Assembly (NCBI RefSeq): GCF_000005505.3
Contig: NC_016131.3
Location: 74,317,855-74,381,854 of the forward strand
Direction of reading: 5' to 3'
Length of the DNA stretch: 64,000 nucleotides
DNA from: Brachypodium distachyon
Lineage: Eukaryota > Streptophyta > Magnoliopsida > Poales > Poaceae
The notes under the pieces are model-generated. The model had not been told where the DNA came from, did no database searches, and saw only the letters and a list, made by a program, of their open reading frames with translations. Positions 1-10,392 of this stretch are shown here, piece by piece (position 1 is the stretch's first letter; each line of letters starts with the position of its first letter). The position numbers and the translations under genes are program-made.

Positions 1-810
1 TGGAGGCGGCATCCTCCTACCGGAGATGGCCGTGATAGAGGGTGTGGGTGCCGATCTTAAGTTCTCCGTTTTGTTATGACTGTCCGCCTCTTCGACCTCC
101 CTAGCCTTCACTCATCCATGTTGCTCCTCATGATCTTCACCGAATCGGTGTCCGGTTGCTGTTGCCCCCATCAACTCGTCGCTGTATGGTACCCTTCACT
201 TACACTCCACGGTGGCTAAAACCTCCACTCTGGGAGATTTTATCACTAGTGGTGCTCTCTTTTGATCATGACACTTTCCTGTACCTTCTTCTCCCCAAAT
301 TTCTTGGGTTATAACCACCCTTTCGGTGGAGAATTTGTGTGCTTGTCCATGATTGATGAGCTTGATCCATCTCCTGTTCTTCGGCTCCCACATCTCCATC
401 GGACTAAGCTGTCCTTTGTTGGAGAGCTCTGAAGGCGTGAAGTCGGAGATAGTGCAGTTTCTTTGTTCGGTGTGGGGTGACGGGCTTGTCTGTCGGTTTT
501 GTGTTGCTACTCTTGAGCTCTCATGGTGTAGCCCTTGTTTGTGCTCCTTTGTGTTGTCTACTGGCATTTGTGCTGCCATCGACAACTAACTCCCTTTTTG
601 CTAGTGCTACCCGTTCATCGTTATGACACGACCTGTGTTGCGTTTGGCATTCGCCTACACTCAATCAGTTGATGTTTAGGAGGCTGTTGTTGTGTTGTGT
701 TGTAATCTTGTACTTGGTTTTTGTGTTTCCATTGTACTTGCTCCGGCAAGTTGTATTGCCCCTCGGGCGCGTTTGAGTAATATATTCCTTTGATTCCTAA
801 AAAAAAAAAA
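1..810 (+). mobile_element. 3' end of a LINE-like non-LTR element
   Basis: No open reading frame here looks like a gene. The stretch ends in a 12-A run at 799-810, which abuts coding sequence of an ankyrin-family gene on the other strand. The 3' part is T- and GT-rich and looks like the 3' untranslated end of a grass LINE. The element enters from the left edge, so its 5' end and target duplication cannot be seen. Class assignment rests on the A tail, the abrupt junction and general appearance only. Confidence 0.5.
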
Positions 811-1800
811 GGCTTCAGCAGCTTTCCCAGCGTCCTGAACAATACCAGCTAGTGTGCGTGTTGTAAGAAGGGCTTCCTTCTTATCTTTCAACTGCCTATG
901 CGCCTTGCCATTTCTTCCCTCTTTAACCATAACTAGCATCTCACGGTGTAGGGCGTCGAGATTGTCACCAATCCGGTTTTTAACAATGTCAACCCCATTG
1001 ACAGAAACCTTGCCACTGCTCTTATGATCAAGGGGGTCACGGAGCTGCTTCTGAGCAGTCAGCAGCAAAATTGTCGCCTGAACAATCTTGTCCTGATGGA
1101 TGTAATTCAATATCTCAGCAACGATGTTATCCGTGTGTTTGGCAATCAATCTAGTCGTGTCCAAAAACATCTTCTGCAAGCATGTAGCATCGACATGAAA
1201 AAAGAAAAAATGTAAGCGAGATGGATGGTGGATTAATATTCTGACAGAGAAGATACCATCTCGGGCAGGCAGAGTAGGAAGATGAGGTCGTCGACAAGGT
1301 CCCCATGGGCCCAATGGTCCTCCAGGTACTTGTGCATGGTTGCATTCTCGACGGCGACGTGAAGCGGGAGGAGGCCCTCGGCGACGCGGCCCCCCTCCGC
1401 CGTGCGGATGTTCGCCGACGCGCCGTGCCGGAAGAGGAGCTTGGCCATGTCGACGCTGAATGTCTCGGCGACCTGGTGGAGCGGCGTGAAGCCGTAGCGG
1501 TGGCGGGCGTCGGGGTCGGCGGGGGGCAGCACAACGGAGCGCCGCCCTCCAGCGCCACCCTGGCGCAATGGGAGGCCATGGAGCAGAGGATCTCCGGGTA
1601 AAGGCCACCGCCGAGGCCCATGTAGATGGACCATCTGTCGCAGACTTTTGACAGCTCCTTGACGCTGTCCTTGGCAAATATGGGGCCTAGCTTAGGGGAT
1701 ACATGACGAATGTACCCACTGGACGCCTTCTGCAGTTGCTCGCAGAAGAGACGATACAAGCTCGTGTACCAGAACGAAAGTAACATCAAAAGCACCGTTA

Positions 1801-2552
1801 GGGCTTCCAAAATGTGTCAAAATGCCAAATCGGCCACGTAGCTCAGATTTGGCACTGATGCTAAATTTCATTTTTCTTGCTAATGTAGATGATGCCAAAT
1901 TTGCATGCAGATGGAACCCACCAAATAATAAGTTACAACAAAAAAAATCCACCGCAACCTCACTTTCTTTCTCTTCCTCAACAGCCCAACTACCCATGAA
2001 CCCATCTATATGTCTTCCATCCTGAGAAACCGACGGGGAAAGAATCCCTCCCCGATGCGCTGCTCTCCTTCCGCGGCCTCCCTCCGCCGCTGCCTGTGCC
2101 GCTGCTCTCCCTCCGCCGCCTCACTCTGCCGTTGCCTGTGCTGTTGCTCTCCCTCTGCCACCTCCCTCCGCCGTCCCTCGCCGATTGGCGTCCGTGGGTC
2201 GCACCAGAGAACTCCGCTGCCACCCCGTCCGTCGGCACCAGGCCACCGTCGGGAGCATCCTCGTCGCCATGCAAAACCAATCTCGTCTCTCTCTCTCTCT
2301 CTCTTGTCGAGCTTCTGGGAGATTTTTTTTGACAGCAAGGGCTTCTGGGAGATTTTTTTTGACAGCAAGGGCTTCTGGGAGATGGGGATGAAGAACTGTA
2401 ATTTTTTATTCGCCAGTGGAGTTTTGGCACCGGAGCAGCTACTTGCTCCGGTTCCAAATATTTTGGTTTTGGCACTAGGTTCACAATGTTGCTATACGGT
2501 GCCAAATGCCAAATTTGCAATTTGGCATCCTTTTTGAAACACATTGAGACCC
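1801..2552. mobile_element. Small PIF/Harbinger-type element (752 bp)
   Basis: The element is flanked by TTA at 1798-1800 and 2553-2555, the 3-bp target duplication of PIF/Harbinger elements. Its ends are imperfect inverted repeats: the left begins GGGCTTCCAAAATGTGTCAA and the complement of the right begins GGGTCTCAATGTGTTTC, and both then run into an ATGCCAAAT block. No transposase is present, so it is non-autonomous. The interior is GC-rich with CCGCCG-type imperfect repeats at 2050-2180, a CT microsatellite at 2284-2304 and a 30-bp tandem repeat. It sits inside an exon of the ankyrin-family gene. Confidence 0.7.
2311..2381. repeat. 30-bp tandem repeat, 2.4 copies
   Basis: Identical 30-base units occupy 2311-2340 and 2341-2370, followed by a partial third copy. 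Each unit contains GCTTCTGGGAGA, a run of eight T and GACAGCAAGG. It lies inside the Harbinger element. Confidence 0.9.
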
Positions 2553-2693
2553 TTAGAGCATTAGTAGTACCTGCAACCGCGCATGTAGTTGGACCCACAC
2601 AAAAGTACAAGATCAGTTGCGCCGAGCAACGCAGAAGGCTTGCCTTCCTGAACAACTGCTTCCGATAAAAATATAAATTTCTTTCGTGCGCTA

Positions 2694-4928
2694 CTGCAAT
2701 CCCATGGCTCCACATGGACTCTCCGCTAGCTAAGCTATGGACATGAGACAAACATACATGCAAGTAGCTTGATTCTCTTTCCGTTGTTCGGATGATATTT
2801 TTTTTCATGGTTTCTCTATTCAATATACATCTCTCTTCACCAACTAAACTTGGGTGGTTAAAAGTTGATCGATTTTGCACCACTGGGAAAGATTTGGCAT
2901 CTGCTCCGTTCTTATGACAGTTTAAGGAGTTTTTAATCTAGGCCACAAAGTTACAATGTATATATAGTGGATCAGCCAAAATAATCACACAGGACAATTA
3001 TTAAATAGTCTTGCAGAGCTTAGTAACAAGAGAAAAGAAAGCCCCGTTGGATCAATCGGTACTAGTATATTGTTTTTTATTTATGGTACCGACGTTAATA
3101 TAACCCTATTGAAGTTGCCCTTAGGGCCTTGTACTTAAAAGTAGGAAAACAATACTATCTAAGAACAATATAGTACTCTCTTAGGTATCCCTGCTTATTA
3201 CTTATTCCCTACTTTCTTTCTGCTTGCTTGCTTACATGGGAGGGAAGGTATCCATATACTTTACGAAACCGTTGGATTCTTGACACATGTTATCTTAACC
3301 ATATGTTTACATAATATCTTTTATTTAGAATATTCTTTAAGAATATCTAAATCTTGATATTTTTGTTGTTGCCATGAAGCATACTTACTAATTTATTCTA
3401 GAACCTCCATGGCTAATTCTAGTCTCTTCTAATTTTCTCAATACTTATAGAAGTTCTTACTTTGCCATGAAGAACTTTCTCCCATGTCTCAAATAGCAAA
3501 TACTTAGGTATTCATGAATATGCTAAAATGTGTTGATGTATGCATAGTTTATTCTTAACAACGTATATAAGGATGTGCTTGGTAGGTTCCCAACTTATGT
3601 CACTTCTTTGGACTTGATGGATTTGTTAATTACACTGAAGTAGCATGAGTGGAGACCCATCCTTAGTCTTTGGCTAATGACCGAACCACGATGATTCGTG
3701 ATTTGTCGAATAAATATGAAGCATTGGAAATACTGTACTAAGATCATGGTCTATTACTTGCACCGCAATCTGGAAAGGCACCAGATTTGAATGTTTACAA
3801 GGCAGAGGTTGATGCATGTTATGTTGGAGAGAAACCCTCTAAAAATCTAGAAGGAATATCAGATGCCAGTGTGAATGCAGCAGTAACTTTAGTAATATGG
3901 GGAAAATGTAAAGTTGCTACGGTGAGTTCTGAGAGATTTAAAATGTAACAGCTCTCAGCATGCATGCAGAAGCTGTAGCATTGCTACATGTTCTTATAAG
4001 GGAAATCATCATTGTATTGATAAGTTAGATGTGGTGATGGACAATGAAGAGAATTGTCATATTTTAGTGGGTAGAAGAGGAGTAATTGAAAGTATGCATC
4101 GCGACACTTGTATGTCATGTGTGGAAATGAATAATAAATACTAGGTATGCGAATGCGGGCATGAACCCAGGGAAATGATAAGTCATGTTCATGAGTTGGC
4201 AAAATTAGCTTATAAATCGATTGTATTTGACTTATTCTTTGGTGTCTTTTTCAGTCAAGAATTGGGGCTTCACAATTACTAGCCAATATTTCTCTCATGC
4301 CTTTCCTCATTCATGTTTCGATTTTTTGGTGTCCTAGGCGTAAAGGAACCACACCAATCCATCCCGAATTTGGTGGTTAAACTCTACTGCGATGTCGATA
4401 CTGTAAGGGAGGTCATGCAGAATAAATTTTAGAGTGCATGTCGCGTCAGTTTTCGGGACTTCCTTTGTGCGGTATGCAAAATCGGAACAAGACAATTAAG
4501 AGATCAGCGACTGCTGGGTGGGTTGACAGGACACCTATATGCAAATATTGAGTAACAGAAATTAAAGTCTGATGTATTGGAAGGACGTTTTCTGGATTCT
4601 TTGGCTCCTGTTAATTTCATTGTGCTTGTAACATCAGATAAGTGAGCTTATAAGATTCAGTTGAAACTGGGGTCGCTTTACCGTGTTGCCACAAGTGAAG
4701 GTGGATCCTTGATGTAGGCTGCCACCAAAGAAACCAATGATAAGCATCAATCCAACAAATACAATCCTGCGCAAGATATTTAACGGGGACCTGGAGAGAA
4801 AAGACCTTCGTCGGTAGAGAAGGTTGACCCATTTTCTGTTTGGGTATTTTCACCACTCTGGTACGTTAAAGGATCTAATTTACCATGCTTGCTCACTCTC
4901 TCCCTAAAGAATTGACTTATGTTATTTA
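2694..4928. other. Intergenic stretch, degenerate, no intact gene
   Basis: Only short open frames are present. A + strand reading around 3748-3930 stays open for about 60 codons (DHGLLLAPQSGKAPDLNVYK...), preceded by a stop; I cannot assign it to a family. The AT-rich composition and scattered protein-like fragments suggest old transposon or pseudogene remains. Confidence 0.4.
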
Positions 4929-6504
4929 GAGCATCTCCAGCCGCGCCCCCCATTTGGCGTTCGATGCAGCCATTTTTTAGGCCGTTTGGGGGGGGGGTAT
5001 TTTTTAGGGTTCCGCCATGATCCAGCCGCGCCCCAATACCAACTCTCCCAAAAATTGAAAATAGGCAAAATTTAACTACATTCGACGAAATTTAAATGAA
5101 GCAGGTGAAATTTAACTAAACTCGACAAAATTAAATTAAACATAAATTTTTTATTACATAATTCTAAAATAAAAAAACGTCGCGCTAGTCGCTGAAGTCA
5201 GCGAGGTAGGCGTCGTCGGAGTCAGAGTCGAGGGTGATCGGCTCCACCTTCACCTCCGTCTTCGGCCTCTTCCCCGCCTTCTTCTCGGCCGCCTCCGTCG
5301 CCGCCTCTTTCGCTCTCCAGGCCTCGGCCTCGGCATCCATCATGGCGGGGCCGAGGCATTCTGCCTCCTCGGCCTCGTGTTGGCTGGCGCGCTCTGCCGC
5401 CAGTAGCCCCGGAAACTCCTCGGGGTTGCCGTCCAAGCGCCATTCGAGCGCCAAGCGTTCATACGGCGGCTCCGACGCCCACTCCGGCTCCGGCTTTGGC
5501 CGGACAAGGCGAACATGGCCGCGAGGCAGCTCCCGTACCCGTCGGCGGGAGGACGAACCAGGCCCGTCCTTGATACGCAGCACCAGCAAGGAGGCGCTGC
5601 GGGAGGACGAGCTGGAGCCAAAGCCAGTTGGACCGGCCCCGTACCGGTGCCGGCTTGCCGGTGCAGGCGGCGGAGTCTCAAGTCGGGGGTTGTCGCCGAG
5701 GGTGATGTGGGCAAGCACTGCCGCCACGGTGCGCCCACACCAGAACCGGCCGTCGATGTTGAACCGGCCTGGTGGAGGACGCTCGCATTGGCCCTCATAC
5801 CGGGTGATGTCGATGGCGTGGCGGTCGGCGAACAACAACGCCCAATTTGCGCCGGTGGCGCGGTTCCATGCGGGGTCCCGGCGCTCATCCGCCGTTAGCC
5901 CGTGCCACCAGTGGGCGTTGATGGCGGTTGTTCGGGCACGGCCAGTGGGCACCGCCGGCATCGGGATGCTGCCGATGCCCAGGGTCCAGTGCGCCGGCAG
6001 TCAGGTGGCGCTAGGTAGTCGTGCTTGTGGAGGGCCTCGGCCTCCTCGAGCGTCAGCGTCACGCGGCGCTGGTTCTCGTCGCCGGAAGCGATGGCGTTGG
6101 AGGGTAAGGGAGAGGAGAAGGCGATAGAGGAGAGGAGAGGGCGAGAGGGAGGAGGCGGCGAGAGGAATGCCGAGCACCGCCGATGGTCGACCGCTTTTGT
6201 GAAAGCGACGATAATGGGCAGGGGCGCGGCCGCGTGGCAACCGGGGGACTACCGCCATTAAGATCGACTCGGGAGCCGAGGAGGGGCCGGTGAGAAACCG
6301 GTGAGACGATTAATTGGGCGCTGACATCATGGGCCCACCGCAATAATGCGTTGCACCGGCGCCCCCCCTCGCCCCCCGTGGGCTGGGTTCGGTCTGGGGG
6401 CGCCGGCTAACTTTTTGGGCCGACTGGGTCGAAATTTTCGCGCCGCCATCCCCATGCCCGTTTTGGGGGCGGGGGGGGGGGGGGGGGGGCGGCTGGAGTT
6501 GCAC
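4929..6504. mobile_element. PIF/Harbinger-type element carrying an ORF (1576 bp)
   Basis: TTA flanks both ends (4926-4928 and 6505-6507). The terminal 15 bases GAGCATCTCCAGCCG on the left match the complement of the right end, GTGCAACTCCAGCCG, with two mismatches. Subterminal regions are C-rich on the left and G-rich on the right, including a 19-G run at 6471-6489. Such 'gagcatctcc' elements are very common in pooid genomes. No transposase domain is visible; the only long frame is the minus-strand ORF at 5185-5961. Confidence 0.75.
5185..5961 (-). CDS. Hypothetical protein encoded inside a Harbinger element
   Basis: The frame is 258 codons from ATG to stop. The N-terminal third contains a compact segment rich in W, H and R (NAHWWHGLTADERRDPAWNR ...), followed by a proline/serine-rich linker. 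A charged helical stretch with alternating A, E and K (about residues 190-235) ends in a strongly acidic tail containing LDSDSDDAYLADF. I know this type of protein only as a recurrent, uncharacterised, transposon-associated frame in Triticeae. I see no transposase catalytic triad and no clear Myb/SANT repeat. It may be captured host sequence or a degenerate element gene. High GC content alone can keep such frames open, so function is uncertain. Confidence 0.4.
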   Translation of the reverse strand: MPAVPTGRARTTAINAHWWHGLTADERRDPAWNRATGANWALLFADRHAIDITRYEGQCERPPPGRFNIDGRFWCGRTVAAVLAHITLGDNPRLETPPPAPASRHRYGAGPTGFGSSSSSRSASLLVLRIKDGPGSSSRRRVRELPRGHVRLVRPKPEPEWASEPPYERLALEWRLDGNPEEFPGLLAAERASQHEAEEAECLGPAMMDAEAEAWRAKEAATEAAEKKAGKRPKTEVKVEPITLDSDSDDAYLADFSD

Positions 6505-6598
6505 TTATACGGTTTGTTTGTGGTTGCGACATTGGGTTTTTATAATAATTTGAAAGTGTCATAATATAAATAGTGGCGAACCAGAATTAGGTTGTCAA

Positions 6599-6672
6599 GC
6601 TGGAATAGCTCAGTTGGCCAGAGCGTGTGGCTGTTAACCACAAGGTCGGAGGTTCAAGCCCTCCTTCTAGCG
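6599..6672 (+). tRNA. tRNA-Asn (anticodon GTT)
   Basis: The sequence folds as a 74-base cloverleaf. Acceptor GCTGGAA pairs with TTCTAGC (one G-T wobble), the D arm contains AGCTCAGTTGGCC, the anticodon loop is CTGTTAA with GTT, and the T arm contains GGTTCAAGCC. Discriminator base G. No intron. A T-rich stretch downstream (TTTCCATTTCTTTT) can stop RNA polymerase III. The sequence is that of a plant nuclear tRNA-Asn. Confidence 0.95.
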
Positions 6673-7641
6673 TTTCCATTTCTTTTGTTCTTAATTATGC
6701 CACTTGTACTGTGTTAGTTTTTGCACAATTCAATACTTCCTCCAACCCATTATAAATGTCGTTGATTTAGTACGATATTTCTCTTTCGATTCACATGGAA
6801 TCCAAATATAGGTTGTCGTGTGATATGATCGATGGACATGGCTCGATCCGATAATACATCAGTTTCTTTTATAAGATAAATCGTTTATCCTACTATGATT
6901 TATATTTACAACCAATTAGATTTTGTAAGTACCGAACAAAGAGTGTCAAGCAAAAATATATTTTCCTTATACAGATAAAGGCATCAATTATATTGCAGAA
7001 ACAAGGAGATCATAACAGTCCGGCCAGTCTTCAGGAAAAGCAGTAGAAGAGAAAATGGAAACCAACATCCAACTTGGTACGGTTGATGTCAAGAACACAT
7101 CACACCGCACCTACAAAACTACATATGTTTCTCAATGGAATATTATAAGTGACATATTCAAAGGCATTAAGCATGTGAGAGCAGGTCGAGATACGGCAAA
7201 CAAATAGTTAAAATCTCGCCGACAGGAAACATTCTTGTTCTCTACAGTGTCACCTTAGAACAGATGAAGAGCATGACAATGTTACTATATCTACACCCAT
7301 TTCTTTTTATAAGACGTTTTGCCAGCCAAAATTGACTTGTCCAAACGATTTATAAAAAGGAACAAAGGAAGTATGTTAAAAAATTGAGACCTCAATGATC
7401 ACCAGAGTAGTAACAAGTACGTAAATGTGAGATATAGCCATATAGGTGATCACGGGTTCAAAAGAAAGTTTTAGCGGGCAGCTAACAAACAAAGTACAAA
7501 GATAAATGCATCAATGACATTGCAGAAACATGAGATCATAAATATATAGTGTCCACTCTTGAGATGAGACCGATCGAGTATAATTAAGGCTAAGAAATAT
7601 AGTAGCATTTCTCTCTAAGAAAAACATTCTTGCATGTAGAG
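6673..7641. other. Intergenic, AT-rich, with MITE ends
   Basis: No coding sequence seen. A Stowaway-like terminus (CTTCCTCCAACCCATTATAAA, preceded by TA) at 6736 and a complete small MITE at 7291-7371 are recognisable. The rest is AT-rich without evident structure. Confidence 0.5.
7291..7371. repeat. Stowaway-type MITE (about 81 bp)
   Basis: The two halves form an imperfect hairpin: a left arm with TTCTTTTTATAAGACGTTTTG pairs with a right arm whose complement reads TTCCTTTTTATAAATCGTTTG. TA follows the right end at 7372-7373; the left flank reads AT, so the target duplication is imperfect. Confidence 0.55.
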
Positions 7642-9479
7642 TCAAGCTGACTGAATGCAGGTATGAGGAACTAGTTCACCGGAGTTGCGATAAACATAGA
7701 AAGTCACTGAAGGATATGCTAACAAAATGTTGCAGCTTTTCGTGGTGCAACACCTATGGCTGATTAGGTGCTCAGGCGACAGTTTCACGGTCATCCTTTT
7801 AAGCATCGGCGTGCATCCGAGTATATGTGTCAAGAAATCAAGCTCACAATCCCCTCCTTCGAAGCCGTCGATTTCAACTTCTTCCAGATGAGTCAACAAT
7901 ATACTTTGGCTCTACAGAATGTTGGACTCATCGGAATGACAACAATTTTCTGGACATGCTCCTCTCACCTAAAACAAATTAATGAAGAGAATACAATGCT
8001 CATCAAGTAGCATGTCATGTATGCAAACGTGACATGGACTATATAATCAGGCAGTGTGATTTTCCATTTTACCTGGGAATGTACATGATGAGATGAGACT
8101 AGTTTACCTCTGCAGACATGTCCAGGCGCAGGACATGAAGGAGCGAGCATCCGCTGTTGTCTTGTCCAGATGAGCTCTCTACCGTCTCCAAGCTGGTTTG
8201 CCCCAGGCGCCAAGAACCAAACACAAGAGCTCTGTCCGTATAAAATTGACACCACGAGACCTTGCCCAACATTGGCGCCGAGATGGACACGCTCATGTCC
8301 TGGTTGGCCCGTAAGTTCAGTTTCAAAGTCTTGAGCACGGGGGTCACGATGTCGATGTAGTACCATGCTCTGCCGCCAGTTCCATCATCTCGAGCAGTCA
8401 CGTCAAGCTCCTGCAGCGACGCTGAGCTGATCCTGATACTGTCGTTTATAATGGAGTTGGTCACCCTGAGCACGCGAAGCCGAGGGCAGCGGCTGACTAT
8501 TTTTGCAAGCGAGGAAGAGCAGCACCAGATGGTCAGCGTCTCGAGCGCCGAGAACTCGCCGGCCGGCCGCAGTTTGAGATGGGCTCCGTATAAGCTCAGC
8601 TCGATCGAGGTGGCCTCGGGGAAGCAGGGGAGGTCGTGGGACGTGCAGGAGCCGTGGCGGAAGACGAGCTCCTGCGGCGGCGCGGAGAAGCGGGGATAAT
8701 CGACTGTTGTCCTCGCGAAGGCGTCTCACAGCGACAGTGATGTGTTCGATGCCGAGGAGAGACACCGCGAGGCCGCGGCCGCGGCGCGCTTCGATTGCGG
8801 CGAGCTCTGCTTCGGCCGCGGCCAGCGAGACGGCGCGGAAGGTGACACTGAGCTCGCGGAGGCAAGGGCAGCGGTCGAGGAAGTCAACGATGCCGACGAT
8901 CTTGCCGGCGAGGGACAGCCGCTCGAGGGCCGGGAGGTCGCCGCTGGGGGGCGGCGGCTTGAGGCGGAGCAGCAGCGTGTCGAGCTCGATGGAGGTGGCG
9001 CGGCGGAGGCAGGCCGGCAGCACGAGCTGGGCTCCTCTGATGTCGTGACGGTGACACCATGGGAAGACGACGAAGACGAGCTCCCGCGGGGAGAGCCGCG
9101 CGGCGGCTCGCAGGACCGACCTGGCGCGGGCGGCGTGGACCTTGTCCGAGCCCACCTTCAGCGGCGAGGGCGCCTCGAGGCGGATGTCGAGGAGGGAGGC
9201 GGCGGCGGCGGCGCAGGGGACTAGGGAGAGCGCCGCGCCGACCTCGTCGGCGGCCAGGCCGCGGAAGGTGAGATCCGGGAGGCGCGTCCAGAGGTTCCGC
9301 CACCGGCGCGAGAGGAGGCTCGTCCGCGCGGCGGCGCGGGTGCAGCGCAGGCGGGCGAGGATCTCGACGAGCGTGTCGTCGCCGAGGGCGCTGATGCGGG
9401 CATCATCTCCGCCAACATCTCCAGGTGGCGGCGGCGGCGAGCGCCTGATCGGGCGCCGCCTTCTCGGTCGCGATTCCAT
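7642..9479 (-). pseudogene. F-box/LRR (FBD-like) gene with a frameshift
   Basis: The start is the ATG at 9477-9479. Exon 1 runs 9479-8108 and exon 2 7911-7642, separated by a 196-bp GT..AG intron. Residues about 28-75 form an F-box (ISALGDDTLVEILARLRC ... SLLSRRWRNLWTRLPDL), which binds SKP1 in SCF ubiquitin ligases. Leucine-rich segments follow (LPALERLSLAG, CPCLRELSV, CPRLRVLRVTN), as in grass F-box/LRR proteins. The frame breaks once at about 8703-8713: the first frame reads RRLREDN, and the leucine-rich repeats continue in another frame from VDYPRFSAPPQELVFRHG. A single-base indel explains this; an assembly error is possible. A LINE sits 7 bp upstream of the ATG. If both defects are real the gene is probably dead. 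Confidence 0.75.
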
Positions 9480-9500
9480 CCGGTGAGAACTCGAACCGCC

Positions 9501-10392
9501 TGCAAGGCGAGGCGCTAAAGGATATTGCGCCGGACATTTTCAAAATTTCTAGGAAGAAGCAGATCACAGTCTCTGAAACTGTTCACGAGGGGCGATGGAT
9601 GCAGGGGGTACAAAATATTTCCACGGCGCAGGCAATTGATCAGCTCGCGGCTTTATGGGGTCGCCTGCAGGGGGTTCAGCTGACAGATGTGCCTGATTCA
9701 ATTGGGTGGAATTTCTCGGCTGATGGTTCATACTCTGCTAGATCTGCTTATTCGGTGTATTTTGTTCAGTCTATTTGTCAGCCTTTGCTTAGTTCGGTGT
9801 GGTCTATCAAAGGGGAAGAAAAGGTCCGGTTCTTCTTATGGTTGCTGCTGCAGAATCGGCTCTGGACGGCGGACCGTTTGGCAGCTAGAGGATGGCCTCA
9901 CAATGCGTTTTGTCTTCTATGTGATCAAGTGCAGGAAGGGGCAGCTCATCTCATGATTCGCTGCGTGTTTGCGAAGGAAGTCTGGCATGCTAGCAGTGTC
10001 AAATGGCCAAGGGTTGGGGCGGTTGCGGTGGCCAGTCCTTCGCTGCGGACGTGGTGGAGGCAAATCATTTCAGGACCAAAATCTGCTTCTAAAGACAAGG
10101 AGATTGCAATGGCAGCTCTTATTGCCTGGCATCTGTGGAAAGAGAGGAATATTAGAGTTTTTCAACGGAAAGAAATGAATGTGGCTGCTCTCTATCGAAT
10201 GATTGAGGATGAATATGGTCTTCTGGTGGAGGCAAGGTAGAGATAGTTAAATTGTGAAATGTTGCCCCTTTTGAGCTTTGTACTAGGTGATTTCTATTCC
10301 AGATGATGATGTGCTCTTAGTTTGTAATAGGTGAACTTTTGTTGTTGTTTTTTCTAATTGAAAGACAGTACAACTGTCAGACCCGTCAAAAA
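9501..10392 (+). mobile_element. 5'-truncated LINE with target duplication
   Basis: The 15-base sequence AGAACTCGAACCGCC occurs at 9486-9500 and again at 10393-10407, flanking the insertion. The insertion ends in six A (GTCAAAAAA). It holds the 3' end of a LINE ORF2 and about 150 bp of 3' untranslated sequence. The undegraded duplication suggests a fairly recent event. Confidence 0.9.
9503..10240 (+). pseudogene. LINE ORF2 fragment, zinc-binding RT (zf-RVT) domain
   Basis: The open frame runs from the truncation point through ALKDIAPDIFKISRKKQ to a stop at 10240. It contains the typical plant LINE reverse-transcriptase zinc-binding region: WNFSADGSYSARSAY, then VWSIKGEEKVRFFLWLLLQN and the cysteine/histidine pattern CLLCDQVQEGAAHLMIRC, ending WHLWKERNIRVFQRK. 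The catalytic RT core and endonuclease are missing because the copy is 5'-truncated. It has no start of its own and is not a host gene. Confidence 0.85.

Larger units (their letters stand above)
811..2693 (-). pseudogene. Broken grass ankyrin-repeat family gene
   Basis: An exon probably starts at 2693 after a GCAG acceptor and runs to 1257, interrupted by the transposon at 1801-2552. An intron with GT..AG ends occupies 1174-1256, and a last partial exon runs to 811, where the LINE A tail cuts it off. Encoded pieces include a hydrophobic stretch (LLMLLSFWYTSLYRL), ankyrin-like GFTPLHQ and LLPLHVAVENATM motifs, and a helical domain after the intron (MFLDTTRLIAKHTDNIV). I recognise this as an uncharacterised grass ankyrin-containing family. 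The frame shifts by one base in the C-run of the coding strand (G-run near 1519-1526 on +), and the 3' end is missing. It is therefore a pseudogene unless the single-base shift is an assembly error, and even then it is truncated. Confidence 0.7.

Noticed and set aside
676..1677. 333-codon minus-strand frame
   Set aside because: It reads through the intron of the ankyrin-family gene and into the LINE A tail. Only its middle part belongs to the real exon, and its N-terminal portion is in the wrong frame.
3748..3930. Open + strand stretch suggesting a protein domain
   Set aside because: It has no start, is preceded by a stop and does not resemble a family I know. It is mentioned only in the intergenic entry.
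5234..6127. 297-codon + strand frame
   Set aside because: It is the complement of the minus-strand frame in the Harbinger element, with R/S-rich composition typical of antisense GC-rich DNA.
6471..6489. 19-G run as a regulatory G-quadruplex
   Set aside because: It lies at the end of a Harbinger element whose ends are naturally C/G-rich, and homopolymer length is error-prone in assemblies.
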